From an uncultured Bacteroidales bacterium (GTDB taxonomy: Bacteria > Bacteroidota > Bacteroidia > Bacteroidales > UBA932): 64,000 bases of DNA. The position numbers and the translations under genes are program-made. The DNA is taken from assembly GCA_934725575.1 (NCBI GenBank), contig CAKVCK010000020.1, forward strand, positions 1 through 64,000. The letters run 5' to 3'. Positions 25,056 to 33,202 of the stretch are shown piece after piece. Under the pieces are notes generated by a model, which did no database searches, was not told the DNA's origin, and worked only from the letters and a program-made list of their open reading frames with translations. The first letter of the stretch is position 1, and each line of letters starts with the position of its first letter.

Positions 25056-25613
25056 CATAAGTACCAACCTTGGCTCGGGGATTTGATATCTGACATTGGA
25101 ACTTGATCGTATTTGCCGTTCATTCCCGTCAGTCGTGAAGTTAGGTGCGTGATGTTTCCGTCATAATGAAGGTATGAATGACTATTGCAGTCCCACGCCA
25201 GCATTCAAATCAAGGCTGACGGCCGGCTTAGTTATCTGTCAATGATCCGCAACATTCGGCGACCTTCAGAATATGATCACCTTTTCAAAGGACGTATGTA
25301 TTGCTATTTTGCAAAAACAGCGGCATACGATTATGCTTCTATTCCATTGTGAGGCCCGGTCGTATGCCGCCTATGGATCCAGAAACCACAGGCGGCATAT
25401 CCACAGGCCTCTCGTTGTACTCAGGGCGGTTTTGTGTGCCGCCATATTCACAAAATGCGAGTGTCGCCAATCCGTATATAATTGTTCGGTGACAGCTTGC
25501 ATACTGTGTTAGTCAACAAGAAAGTTCTTGAAAACACAATGAATATTCTTGAGTCTGTTCCAATTACGGGAACATATTCTTATCTTGCGTGATATTGGAA
25601 AGCGTTTGTGTTT
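25056..25613. other. 558-bp stretch without a convincing gene
   Basis: No reading frame here looks coding; the longest (25273-25512, 79 codons) lacks any domain or sensible composition. The stretch holds a perfect 11-bp inverted repeat (25320-25330 with 25360-25370), a direct repeat of CCACAGGC near 25387 and 25402, and TGTTCC-N7-GGAACA at 25556-25574 just ahead of the GH95 gene. It may be the decayed edge of the inserted segment that brought in the ATPase. Confidence 0.5.
25320..25370. repeat. 11-bp inverted repeat, 29-bp loop
   Basis: GCGGCATACGA (25320-25330) and TCGTATGCCGC (25360-25370) are perfect complements. There is no T-run and no nearby gene end, so this is unlikely to be a terminator. 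It could be a relic of a mobile element end or a recombination site; nothing decides. Confidence 0.45.
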
Positions 25614-28012
25614 ATGGACAGGAGGATATTCATAACATATTTATTGATTTGTGTCTGCGCTCTTTGCGGGGCGCGGGAGAGACAGGAGAGACACAGGTAC
25701 GAGATTCGCTTTGACACTCCGGCCTCGCTTCGGCAGCAGCCGGCGTGGTGTGGGGGAGAGGATCCGGAATGGGAGTCACGGTCGCTGCCGCTCGGGAACG
25801 GGAGCATCGGGGCCAATGTGCTGGGGTCTATTCAGGCGGAGAGGATCACGCTCAATGAGAAAAGTCTCTGGAGAGGCGGTCCGGGAACTTCCGGCGGGGC
25901 GGAACATTATTGGAACGCCAACAAGGAGTCGGCCGGAGTCCTTCCTGAAATCCGCAGCGCTTTCGAGGCAGGCGATTACGACAAGGCGGCGGAACTGACC
26001 CGGAAGAACTTCAACGGGCTTGTGGCTTACGACAGTTCGGAAGAGAAGGAATTCCGTTTCGGCAGTTACACGACTGCCGGGGAACTGAAAATCTGGACGG
26101 GGATTGATTCGGCCTCTATCGCTGATTATCACCGGGTTCTGTCTCTTGAAGATGCCGTGGCACGGGTGAGTTTCGACAGCGGAGGGATAAAATATTCAAG
26201 GGAATATTTCATCTCGTATCCGGCGAACGTGATGGTGATGCGGTTCCGTGCAGACCGTCCCGGAACGCAGAATCTCAGGATGGAATATTCACCTAATCCC
26301 ACCGCTGACGGCAGTGTCAAGCCTGACGGGAAGGATGGCCTTGTATATTCAGGAAGATTGAAGAACAATAAGATGGAGTACGCCGTGCGCGTCAGGATGA
26401 CGGTCAAGGGTGGCTCGTTTTCCAATAAGGGAGGGGCGTTGGAGGCTTCGGGGGCGGATGAGGTCGTGTTTTATCTGTCCGCCGACACCGATTACAGGAT
26501 GAACTATGATCCGGATTTTGGTGACCCTAAGGCCTATGTCGGAGTGGAGCCGTTGGTGACGACTGATGAATGGATGAAGGTGGCGCTTGCGAAAGGCTAC
26601 GATGCTCTCCTGAACGAGCATATTTCCGACTATTCATTATTGTTCAGACGGGTCGATTTGTCGCTGGGAGGAGAATCTGTGGATCTTCCTACTCCTGAAC
26701 GCCTTGAACGTTATCGCTCTGGCGCTTCCGATCCCGGCTTGGAGGAACTTTACTACCAGTTCGGCCGCTATCTGCTGATCGCCTCCTCCCGCCCCGGCAA
26801 CCTCCCTGCCAATCTTCAGGGAATATGGCACAATGGCATTGACGGCCCGTGGAATGTGGACTACCACAACAACATCAACATCCAGATGAACTACTGGCCG
26901 TCCTGCTCCGCCAACCTGCCGGAATGCGCCGAGCCGTTTTTTGAATATGTCCGCTCGCTCGTCGGGCCAGGGGAGAGGGTGGCGCGCTCGTACTACGGTG
27001 TCCGTGGCTGGATCGCATCTATCTCCGGAAATCCTTTCGGTTTCGCCTCTCCTTTGAGTTCCGAGGATATGACCTGGAACCTTTGTCCGATGGCCGGTCC
27101 GTGGCTTGCCACGCATCTGTGGGATTACTATGACTTCACCCGTGACACTGCATTCCTTCGTAGTACCGCCTACGAAATCCTCCGCTCAAGTGCCCGTTTT
27201 ACAGTCGATTACCTTTGGCATAAGCCTGACGGTTCGTACTCCGCAGCTCCGTCCACATCGCCGGAACACGGCCCTGTTGACGAGGGTGCCACGTCCTCTA
27301 ATGCGGTGGCGAGGGAGATTCTGCTGGACGCGGCGGCGGCCGCCGAGATTCTTGGTCTGGATGAAGAGGAACGATCCGAATGGCTTTCCGTGGAAAAAGC
27401 CCTGCCTCCGTACAAGATCGGCCGTTTCGGTCAGCTGATGGAATGGTCAAGGGACATAGACGATCCTGATGACCATCACAGGCACGTCAACCACCTGTTC
27501 GGGCTTCATCCGGGACACACTCTGTCTCCTTTGACGACTCCTGAGCTCGCTGAGGCCGCCAGAGTCACCTTGAACCATAGGGGAGACGGGGCCACAGGCT
27601 GGAGTATGGGCTGGAAACTGAACCAATGGGCACGATTGTATGACGGAGACAGAGCCTACAAACTGTTCCGGAATCTTCTCGGAACGGCACTCTGGACAAC
27701 CTGTGGGACACCCATCCTCCGTTCCAGATCGACGGCAATTTTGGCGGCACGGCCGGCATCACCGAAATGCTGTTGCAGAGCCACTTGGGATTCCTCCATC
27801 TGCTGCCCGCACTTCCTTCCGCCTGGCCGGCCGGCAAAGTCACCGGCCTTCTCGCCAGAGGCGGCTTCGAGGTCGATCTCGAATGGTCCACCGGCAGGCT
27901 GACAAAAGCCGTCATCCATTCCAGCGCCGGCTCCCGATGCGCCCTCCGCTACGGTCAGACCACCCTGGAATTCGACACAAAACCAGGTATGGCTTATCAC
28001 GTCACGTTCTGA
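25614..28012 (+). pseudogene. GH95 alpha-L-fucosidase gene broken by a one-base frameshift
   Basis: The intact protein would be a secreted alpha-L-fucosidase of about 800 residues (signal peptide FITYLLICVCALCGARE). GH95 features: LPLGNGSIGANVLGS, FGRYLLIASSRPGNLPANLQG, the substrate-site Asn pair in NNINIQMNYWP, and the general acid in TSPEHGPVDEG. Near 27681-27685, after LFRNLLG, the frame is lost. Reading goes on sensibly one frame over as GTLDNLWDTHPPFQIDGNFGGTAGITEMLLQS and runs to the stop at 28010-28012. One missing A in GGAAC would explain it. The broken frame ends at 27902 in unrelated sequence and lacks the FQIDGNFGG Asp, which in the Bifidobacterium AfcA structure belongs to the active site. 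It is either a sequencing error or a recent inactivation. Confidence 0.88.
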
Positions 28013-28096
28013 AACGAATGTCGCTTTGGATGTTATGTCCATTCCTGGATATCCTCGTTATTGATGATGAGACGGCTTTCGTTACGTCTATGAACG

Positions 28097-28142
28097 AAAA
28101 CGCGCTCCCTGGCACGGAAATCCGGCAGGGAGCGCGTTTTGT
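28097..28142. terminator. Bidirectional terminator between GH95 and the convergent gene
   Basis: AAAACGCGCTCCCTG (28097-28111) pairs perfectly with CAGGGAGCGCGTTTT (28126-28140), giving T-runs on both strands. It separates the plus-strand GH95 gene from the minus-strand gene at 28178. Confidence 0.88.
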
Positions 28143-28177
28143 TAAAGGTACAGGCTTGTTGACAGGGAGCTCTTTGA

Positions 28178-28699
28178 TCAGGACCGGCCGAATCTCCAGG
28201 CGAGGAGGTTGGCCAGATTCTCATCGGACTCTTTCCGCCACGATCTCTGGCAGGATGTGATGTCAAGATATTCATCCTTGAGTCCGCTCTGGTCGAAAGC
28301 GAAGCCGAGCGAAGGATCTTCGGCGACCATATTCCTGACCTTGGTGTACATCTCCAGAAATCTGGCTCTCAGCGGGCCGCAGAGGATGAATCCCTCGTCG
28401 CAGTCGGACCAGTTGAGGTCACTGCCTGAAGTGCAGACGTCCGCGGCCTCGATGTACTGTCTGAGCGCCAGGAAAGCAAGTCCTGACTCGTTCAGAAAGT
28501 TTCCGTACTCCTCCCGCGCGAAGCTGAGCGCAAGGATGAACGGGACTTCCTCTCCGGCCTTGTGACGTTTATAGACCGTGCTCTCAAGACTTTTGATCCT
28601 GTCGAGATACTCTTGGGACATTTCCTTGATCAGGTCAAGGCTCATCTTCACATTACCGCCTTCCGTCCAGGCGACAAGCTGGCATTTGTCGTTGTTCAT
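28178..28699 (-). CDS. Hypothetical helical protein
   Basis: I do not recognise this 173-residue protein. From ATG 28699 (MNNDKCQLVAW) it is mainly alpha-helical and acidic, without signal peptide or membrane segment, so probably cytoplasmic. Segments such as LDLIKEMSQEYLDRIKSLESTVYKRHKAGEE look like amphipathic or short coiled-coil helices. LNESGLAFLALRQYIEAADVCTSG recalls TPR-like packing, but no repeat is clear. An open frame continues upstream to 28942, but its residues look non-coding and the codon use changes. It stands alone between two terminators, so it is probably monocistronic. Function unknown. Confidence 0.65.
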   Translation of the reverse strand: MNNDKCQLVAWTEGGNVKMSLDLIKEMSQEYLDRIKSLESTVYKRHKAGEEVPFILALSFAREEYGNFLNESGLAFLALRQYIEAADVCTSGSDLNWSDCDEGFILCGPLRARFLEMYTKVRNMVAEDPSLGFAFDQSGLKDEYLDITSCQRSWRKESDENLANLLAWRFGRS

Positions 28700-28944
28700 A
28701 CGCACAAAATATTTCAAAGAACATAATGGTTGACAAGACGCTGTCGGCCAACCACATAATACCGGCCACCCGGTTCCTGCCGTCAGGGTACAATACACCC
28801 TCCTCAGGACCTTCGTCCGGTTCATTGTGCGTATGTGAGGGAAATTTGTCAGTGCATATCGCAGGTGATTACGCAGCAAATGTAATGAATATTTTCTATA
28901 ATCCGCAAGAATATTCAGAAATATTCCTCTTTCTATCCGCAATG

Positions 28945-28977
28945 AAAAATCCCGCGAACGTAAGTGCGTCCGCGGGA
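28945..28977 (-). terminator. Terminator of the aquaporin gene
   Basis: On the minus strand CCCGCGGACG pairs with CGTTCGCGGG (one G-U pair) around CACTTA, followed by ATTTTT. It lies about 75 bp past the aquaporin stop. The remaining 28700-28944 holds only AT-rich leader sequence for the gene at 28178. Confidence 0.85.
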
Positions 28978-29050
28978 AATATCTTAAAGAATTGCCAGAC
29001 GTTGTCGTGTGTGGCAGTGGTTCAAAGGCACTGCGGCCCGATGAAACAGC

Positions 29051-29728
29051 TTATTTCTCGTTGGCCGGAGCGATGGCTGACCATACAACGGCGCTGAGGG
29101 CTCCGCCGCACAGTGGGGCGACGATGAACACCCAGAGATCCTTGAGGGCCTGTCCGCCGGCGAAGAGGGCCGGTCCGATGGAACGGGCAGGGTTCACGGA
29201 TGTGCCGGTGAGCCTGATGCACACGAGGTGTATGAGGATGAGGGACAGACCGATCGCGAGACCGGCGAAGTTTCCGGCTCCCACCTTGCTGTCAGTCGTT
29301 CCGAGGACCACGAACACGAAGAGGAACGTGGCGATGAACTCTACGAGGAACGCTCCGCCTGCTCCACCGGCGTTGGCTACAGCGTTGGTCCCGAGGCCTC
29401 CTGTGAGGTCAGGGGCGGCGACAACTTTCGTGAGGAGGAGAAGGATCGCGCCGGCGATAACCGCACCGATGACCTGGCCGATCCAATAGCCAAGAGCGTC
29501 CTTCCAGCTCATTCTGCCGGAAAGGGCGACACCGAGGGTGATGGCAGGGTTGATGTGGCAGCCGGAGATGCCTCCGATGGTGTAGGCCATAGCCACTACC
29601 GACAGACCGAAGGCGACAGCCGTGCCGACTACTCCGGCGGCCGTGTTGCAGCCGAGGAACATTGCGGTTCCGCAGCCAAGAAGTGTCAGAACCATTGTTC
29701 CGATGCACTCAGCGATGTACTTTTTCAT
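29051..29728 (-). CDS. aqpZ: Aquaporin Z-type water channel
   Basis: Inner-membrane water channel of the MIP family, 225 residues with six membrane helices. Both pore motifs are canonical: SGCHINPAITLGVAL in the first half and TGTSVNPARSIGPAL in the second. In the second half a His (LILIHLVCIRL) and the Arg after the NPA occupy selectivity-filter positions typical of water-specific channels rather than glycerol facilitators, which carry Gly/Asp-type substitutions. Length fits AqpZ (about 230). The gene is monocistronic with its own terminator and is divergent from the mannose-1-phosphate guanylyltransferase operon. The promoter is not clear. Confidence 0.93.
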   Translation of the reverse strand: MKKYIAECIGTMVLTLLGCGTAMFLGCNTAAGVVGTAVAFGLSVVAMAYTIGGISGCHINPAITLGVALSGRMSWKDALGYWIGQVIGAVIAGAILLLLTKVVAAPDLTGGLGTNAVANAGGAGGAFLVEFIATFLFVFVVLGTTDSKVGAGNFAGLAIGLSLILIHLVCIRLTGTSVNPARSIGPALFAGGQALKDLWVFIVAPLCGGALSAVVWSAIAPANEK

Positions 29729-29875
29729 AATGTCAAAAATTAAAAGTTCGCGTTTTGTTTTGCTAATTTACGAAATAATCATTGGATATCGGCGATTTTT
29801 CCTAAATTTACAAATGATAGGAAAACGTTTTGGTTGGGGTTCTAATCAAGACAGACTCTAAACCAGTTGATTGTT

Positions 29876-30964
29876 ATGGAGACACACGTTGTTATTATGG
29901 CGGGAGGAATCGGCAGCAGACTTTGGCCTGTCAGCACTCCCGGAATGCCGAAGCAGTTCATCGACCTGCTTGGAATAGGAAAGACGATGATCCAACTGAC
30001 GGTGGACAGGTTCCAGCCGGTCTGTGAGCTTAAGAATTTCTGGGTCGTGACCTCGGCCGATTATGTGGAGATAGTTAAGGAGCAGTTGCCGAACATCCCT
30101 GCCGGGCATATTCTTGCTGAGCCTGAGCCTCGGAACACCGCACCTTGCATAGCATACGCCTGCTGGAATATCTCCTCCGTCTGCCCGGACGCCAACATTG
30201 TCGTGACACCGGCTGACGCTCTGATATTGAATGAACAAAAATTTTCGAATATAATCCGCAAGGCGTTGAATTTCACCGCTGAAGGGAACCGCATCGTGAC
30301 GGTCGGCATCGAACCGTCGCGCCCGGAGACCGGCTACGGCTACATATTCGCGGAAGAGAAACGTCCTGAGGAAGTCGTCAAGGTGCGTGAGTTCAAGGAA
30401 AAACCCGACCTCGCGACCGCCAAGGAATATCTTGCCGCCGGGACCTATTTTTGGAACGCCGGGATATTCGTATGGAGCGCCTCGACCATTGTGTCGCAGA
30501 TGAGGGCACACGCCCCTCAGATCGCGGACGTGATGGATAGAATCGCGGTGTCATTCGGGACTGATAAAGAGATTGAGGCCGTCAGAGAGCTCTTTCCGAC
30601 CTGCGAGAAGATCTCGATTGACTATGCGGTGATGGAGAAATCCGATGAGATCTATGTGATCGAGGGTGATCTTGGCTGGTCTGACCTTGGCAGTTACAGC
30701 TCCGTGAAGGCGCATATCCCTTCACCGGACGGTGATCCCGTACCGGATGGCTGCGCCGCTGATCCGGCCTGCAGGGAGAACAAGGTTATAGGAAAGGATG
30801 TCCGTCTTTTTGACTGCAAGGACTGCATTGTTCACGCGGAGGATGCCGGCACGGTCATAGTGAAAGGTCTGGAGGGCTACATCGTGGCGGTCAAGGAAGG
30901 CAATGTGCTTGTCTGCCCTCTTGCCGACGAGCAAAGGATCAAGGAATATTCAGGCAAGAGGTAG
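29876..30964 (+). CDS. manC: Mannose-1-phosphate guanylyltransferase
   Basis: Makes GDP-mannose from mannose-1-phosphate and GTP, feeding GDP-mannose and GDP-fucose glycan synthesis. The 362-residue protein shows the nucleotidyltransferase start VVIMAGGIGSRLWPVSTPGMPKQF, EPEPRNTAPCIAYA, the metal-site region VVTPADALI, ETGYGYIF, VREFKEKPD and FWNAGIFVW, and the C-terminal left-handed helix domain with GDLGWSDLGSY. Length matches the single-domain form, without a fused isomerase. The ATG at 29876 opens at METHVVIMAGG; an in-frame TTG nine bases upstream is less likely. A glycosyltransferase gene follows after 8 nt, so the two are co-transcribed. Confidence 0.93.
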   Translation: METHVVIMAGGIGSRLWPVSTPGMPKQFIDLLGIGKTMIQLTVDRFQPVCELKNFWVVTSADYVEIVKEQLPNIPAGHILAEPEPRNTAPCIAYACWNISSVCPDANIVVTPADALILNEQKFSNIIRKALNFTAEGNRIVTVGIEPSRPETGYGYIFAEEKRPEEVVKVREFKEKPDLATAKEYLAAGTYFWNAGIFVWSASTIVSQMRAHAPQIADVMDRIAVSFGTDKEIEAVRELFPTCEKISIDYAVMEKSDEIYVIEGDLGWSDLGSYSSVKAHIPSPDGDPVPDGCAADPACRENKVIGKDVRLFDCKDCIVHAEDAGTVIVKGLEGYIVAVKEGNVLVCPLADEQRIKEYSGKR

Positions 30965-30972
30965 GCTTTTGT

Positions 30973-32127
30973 ATGAGGTACGTCTTTATCGTTCAGGGAG
31001 AGGGGAGAGGGCATCTGACCCAGGCCATCTCGATGGAAAGGCTTCTGCGTGAGAACGGGCACGAGGTTGCCGCTGTCTTGGTCGGCAAGAGCCCGGCCCG
31101 CAGGCTGCCGTCTTTCTTCGCGCGGACAATCCAGGCTCCGGTCGAGATGTTCGAAAGCTTCAATTTCGTGCCGTCGGCCTCGAACCGCAAGGCAAGTTCC
31201 TTGAAGACAGGCTTGTACAATGTCCTGCACATCGCCGGCTTCGTCCCGTCCATCCGGTTCATCTCGCAGAGACTGAAGGATTTGAGGCCGGATGTCGTGG
31301 TAAATTTCTATGACATCCTCGGCACTCTCGGATACCGCTTCAGCCGTCTGAAGTCACCGATGATATGTCTTGGACACCAATTCCTCTTCCTCCACAAAGA
31401 CTTTAAGTTCCCTTCTTCCGGATATTCAGGCCACTACGCCCTGAACTTTTTCACGAATATGGTGGCGTGGGGGGCGGCCAAGGTCCTTGCGCTCAGTTTC
31501 AGGCCGATGCGTGATGACCCTAAGCGGAAGATCAAGGTTGTCCCGCCGCTCCTGCGCCCGGAAGTCCTTTGTCTCCGCCGGGCTGACGGCACTGATGACC
31601 CGGCTGTGCGGGACGGCGGGTATATTCACGGATATATGCTGAACGCCGGATTCTCGCAGGATGTTCTGGAGTGGCATTATGTTCATCCGGATGTTCCGCT
31701 GCGCTTTTTCTGGGACAGGGCAGACGAGGCTCCCGTGAAGGTGGTCGATAAGACACTGTCCTTCTATTATCTGAATGACGAGGAGTTCCTGCGCCAGATG
31801 GCCGGTTGCCACGCTTACGCTTCCACTGCCGGTTTTGAGTCCGTCTGCGAGGCTATGTACTTGGGAAAACCTTTGCTGATGGTGCCCTCGCACATAGAGC
31901 AGAAGTGCAACGCATACGATGCCACTGAAGGATATCGGATGGATTGCGGGGACTCCGATGGAGTTAAGGAGAACGGGGCGGTTCCACGTCCGGCCGTGAG
32001 CTCGGACAGCTTTGATCTGGATCTGTTGCTGCACTTCGCTGATAATGAGTTTGTAGCGGACAAATCCTTCCCTCAGTGGGCTCGGTCGGCGGATTCAGTG
32101 TTTTTGAAGGAACTAACTTTTTTGTAA
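30973..32127 (+). CDS. Glycosyltransferase, GT-B type
   Basis: Probable GT-B glycosyltransferase of the MurG-like family (Glyco_trans_1_3 type), 384 residues, cytoplasmic. It opens with a glycine-rich loop FIVQGEGRGHLTQAISMERLLRENGHEV. The C-terminal donor domain contains FLRQMAGCHAYASTAGFESVCEAMYLGKPLLMVPSHIEQKCNA, the pattern that binds the nucleotide-sugar phosphates in this fold. No membrane segment is clear. Genes of this type in Bacteroidota usually stand alone; here it follows the GDP-mannose synthesis gene by 8 nt, so a mannosyl transfer is possible but not shown. The acceptor is unknown. A late stretch (DCGDSDGVKENGAVPRPAV) looks like a variable linker. Confidence 0.82.
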   Translation: MRYVFIVQGEGRGHLTQAISMERLLRENGHEVAAVLVGKSPARRLPSFFARTIQAPVEMFESFNFVPSASNRKASSLKTGLYNVLHIAGFVPSIRFISQRLKDLRPDVVVNFYDILGTLGYRFSRLKSPMICLGHQFLFLHKDFKFPSSGYSGHYALNFFTNMVAWGAAKVLALSFRPMRDDPKRKIKVVPPLLRPEVLCLRRADGTDDPAVRDGGYIHGYMLNAGFSQDVLEWHYVHPDVPLRFFWDRADEAPVKVVDKTLSFYYLNDEEFLRQMAGCHAYASTAGFESVCEAMYLGKPLLMVPSHIEQKCNAYDATEGYRMDCGDSDGVKENGAVPRPAVSSDSFDLDLLLHFADNEFVADKSFPQWARSADSVFLKELTFL

Positions 32128-32144
32128 AATTTTCTCAAAAATAT

Positions 32145-32175
32145 TTGGATAATTCATCTGAATGCCCTACCTTTG
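32145..32175 (+). promoter_or_regulatory. Promoter of the tRNA-Lys pair
   Basis: TTG (32145-32147), 20 nt, TACCTTTG (32168-32175), a full match to the housekeeping promoter. The first tRNA begins 42 nt downstream. Confidence 0.8.
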
Positions 32176-32216
32176 CAATCCCAATCAGGAAGACCACTTC
32201 TTGAAAAGGTTGGAAA

Positions 32217-32289
32217 GATTCGTTAGCTCAGTTGGTAGAGCACAACACTTTTAATGTTGGGGTCTCGGGTTCGAGCCCCGAACGGATCA
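32217..32289 (+). tRNA. tRNA-Lys (anticodon TTT)
   Basis: A 73-nt cloverleaf: acceptor GATTCGT with ACGGATC, D-arm AGCTCAGTTGGTAGAGC, anticodon stem CAACA/TGTTG with loop CTTTTAA (anticodon TTT at 32250-32252), and T-arm with GGTTCGAGCC. The discriminator is A and CCA is not fully encoded. Confidence 0.97.
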
Positions 32290-32348
32290 CAAAAGGAGCA
32301 GCGCTTCTTTCCAGAGCAAAAGGCTTAGGCCGCAGCTCAAAACATAAT

Positions 32349-32421
32349 GCTTTGCTAGCTCAGTTGGTAGAGCAACTGACTCTTAATCAGTGGGTCTAGG
32401 GTTCGAGTCCCTAGCAGAGCA
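32349..32421 (+). tRNA. tRNA-Lys (anticodon CTT)
   Basis: A 73-nt cloverleaf: acceptor GCTTTGC with GCAGAGC, anticodon stem ACTGA/TCAGT with loop CTCTTAA (anticodon CTT at 32382-32384), and T-arm TAGGGTTCGAGTCCCTA. It is co-transcribed with the TTT gene 59 nt upstream. A dedicated CTT tRNA fits the strong AAG preference of the SusCD genes. Confidence 0.97.
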
Positions 32422-32424
32422 CGA

Positions 32425-32464
32425 AAAGATGGTGACTAAAAGACTTTTTAGCCACCATCTTTGA
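32425..32464 (+). terminator. Terminator after the tRNA-Lys pair
   Basis: AAAGATGGTGACTAAAA pairs with TTTTAGCCACCATCTTT with one mismatch and a four-base loop, starting 4 nt after the second tRNA. Its stem core resembles that of the terminator at 8783-8813. Confidence 0.8.
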
Positions 32465-32469
32465 TTTAA

Positions 32470-32534
32470 CCCCCAGTCACTTCGTGACAGCCCCAAAGGG
32501 GCACGGGGAAAGGATTCCCCGAACCCCTTCGGTC
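32470..32534 (+). repeat. REP-like dispersed repeat, copy A
   Basis: About 65 bp nearly identical to 61997-62061. It contains nested dyads: GTCAC-TTC-GTGAC, GCCCC-AAA-GGGGC and GGGGAA-AGGA-TTCCCC, ending ACCCCTTCGGTC. Copy A lies just past the tRNA terminator and 45 bp before the next gene. Confidence 0.8.
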
Positions 32535-32579
32535 ACCGGTCCTGTCGAAGTGGCTGATTGTAGGATTAAACATAAGGAT

Positions 32580-33116
32580 ATGGACATATTCGAGAAATAC
32601 GAGAGTGACCTGGTCGATAGGCTTGTGGAGCTGAGCACGGCCAGAGGGCTGCTGGACGGAATGCTGCTGAGCACCCCTGACATCACGGCCAGATGGGAAC
32701 CGATAGCCTTGGAATATTCCGGTGACGCTGTCAGGGAGTTCAACGGTTATCCGGAGGTGGTGCTGGCCTGGACCGCCTACATCGGAATGGCCGTCGCCTG
32801 CTGGTGGGACAAGGATTGGATCCGGTACAAAGACCAAGGATATTCATCACTGGTCGGCTCCAGAGGATTCGATGACCTGGACGAGCACGTGACCAGGGAT
32901 ATTCTTAAACATCCTTTGAATTCGATGGAAGCGGCCGAGATCGCGAAGAACCTCGCCTTTTTGGCCGGGGAGGCATATTCATTTATGATGAGGCAGGGAG
33001 TCGAGCCGCAGAGCGTCGAGGCGTTCAATGTCTTCAGACACACGCTTTCCGCGATGTACTGTGTCGGCGCGGCGTTGGAACTCAAGGCCTTGCATTACAA
33101 GATGGAAAAGATTTAG
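32580..33116 (+). CDS. Hypothetical helical protein
   Basis: Not recognised. The protein has 178 residues from ATG 32580 (MDIFEKYESDLVDRLVELS), without a signal peptide. It is predicted mostly helical with two moderately hydrophobic stretches (VVLAWTAYIGMAVACWWDKDW and FRHTLSAMYCVGAALELKAL), too polar at the edges to be sure membrane segments. Trp-rich AVACWWDKDWIRYKDQGYSS is its most distinctive part. An open frame extends upstream to 32484 across the dispersed repeat, but that part is repeat sequence and not likely coding. Codon use is like the host genes. It has no obvious operon partner and is convergent with the hydrolase gene. Confidence 0.68.
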   Translation: MDIFEKYESDLVDRLVELSTARGLLDGMLLSTPDITARWEPIALEYSGDAVREFNGYPEVVLAWTAYIGMAVACWWDKDWIRYKDQGYSSLVGSRGFDDLDEHVTRDILKHPLNSMEAAEIAKNLAFLAGEAYSFMMRQGVEPQSVEAFNVFRHTLSAMYCVGAALELKALHYKMEKI

Positions 33117-33133
33117 GTGGGGGTATGGCGAAG

Positions 33134-33173
33134 GCGTTGCATAGTTTGAAGGAGCTGAAAGGCTATGCAACGC
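33134..33173. repeat. Perfect inverted repeat between convergent genes
   Basis: GCGTTGCATAG (33134-33144) pairs perfectly with CTATGCAACGC (33163-33173) across an 18-nt loop. A second option uses GCAACG (33167-33172) with CGTTGC further on, so two mutually exclusive hairpins exist. It probably acts as a terminator or 3'-end stabiliser for the two converging genes, although no T-run is present. Confidence 0.5.
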
Positions 33174-33202
33174 ACTGCACCTACACCGTTGCACGCCAGG
33201 AG

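Noticed and set aside
25273..25512. 79-codon open frame in the gap before GH95
   Set aside because: Composition rich in Cys and His with no domain, overlapping an inverted repeat; no start context.
27640..28260. 206-codon open frame in the third frame over the end of GH95
   Set aside because: It is an Arg/Ser/Pro-rich shadow; the genuine continuation of GH95 is in the other frame with conserved family motifs.
28700..28942. N-terminal extension of the hypothetical protein at 28178
   Set aside because: The extra 81 residues are non-coding in character and start next to the aquaporin terminator.
29051..29728. Glycerol facilitator as a partner of the glycerophosphodiesterase system
   Set aside because: The selectivity-filter residues are of the water-channel type, and the gene is 6 kb away with its own terminator.
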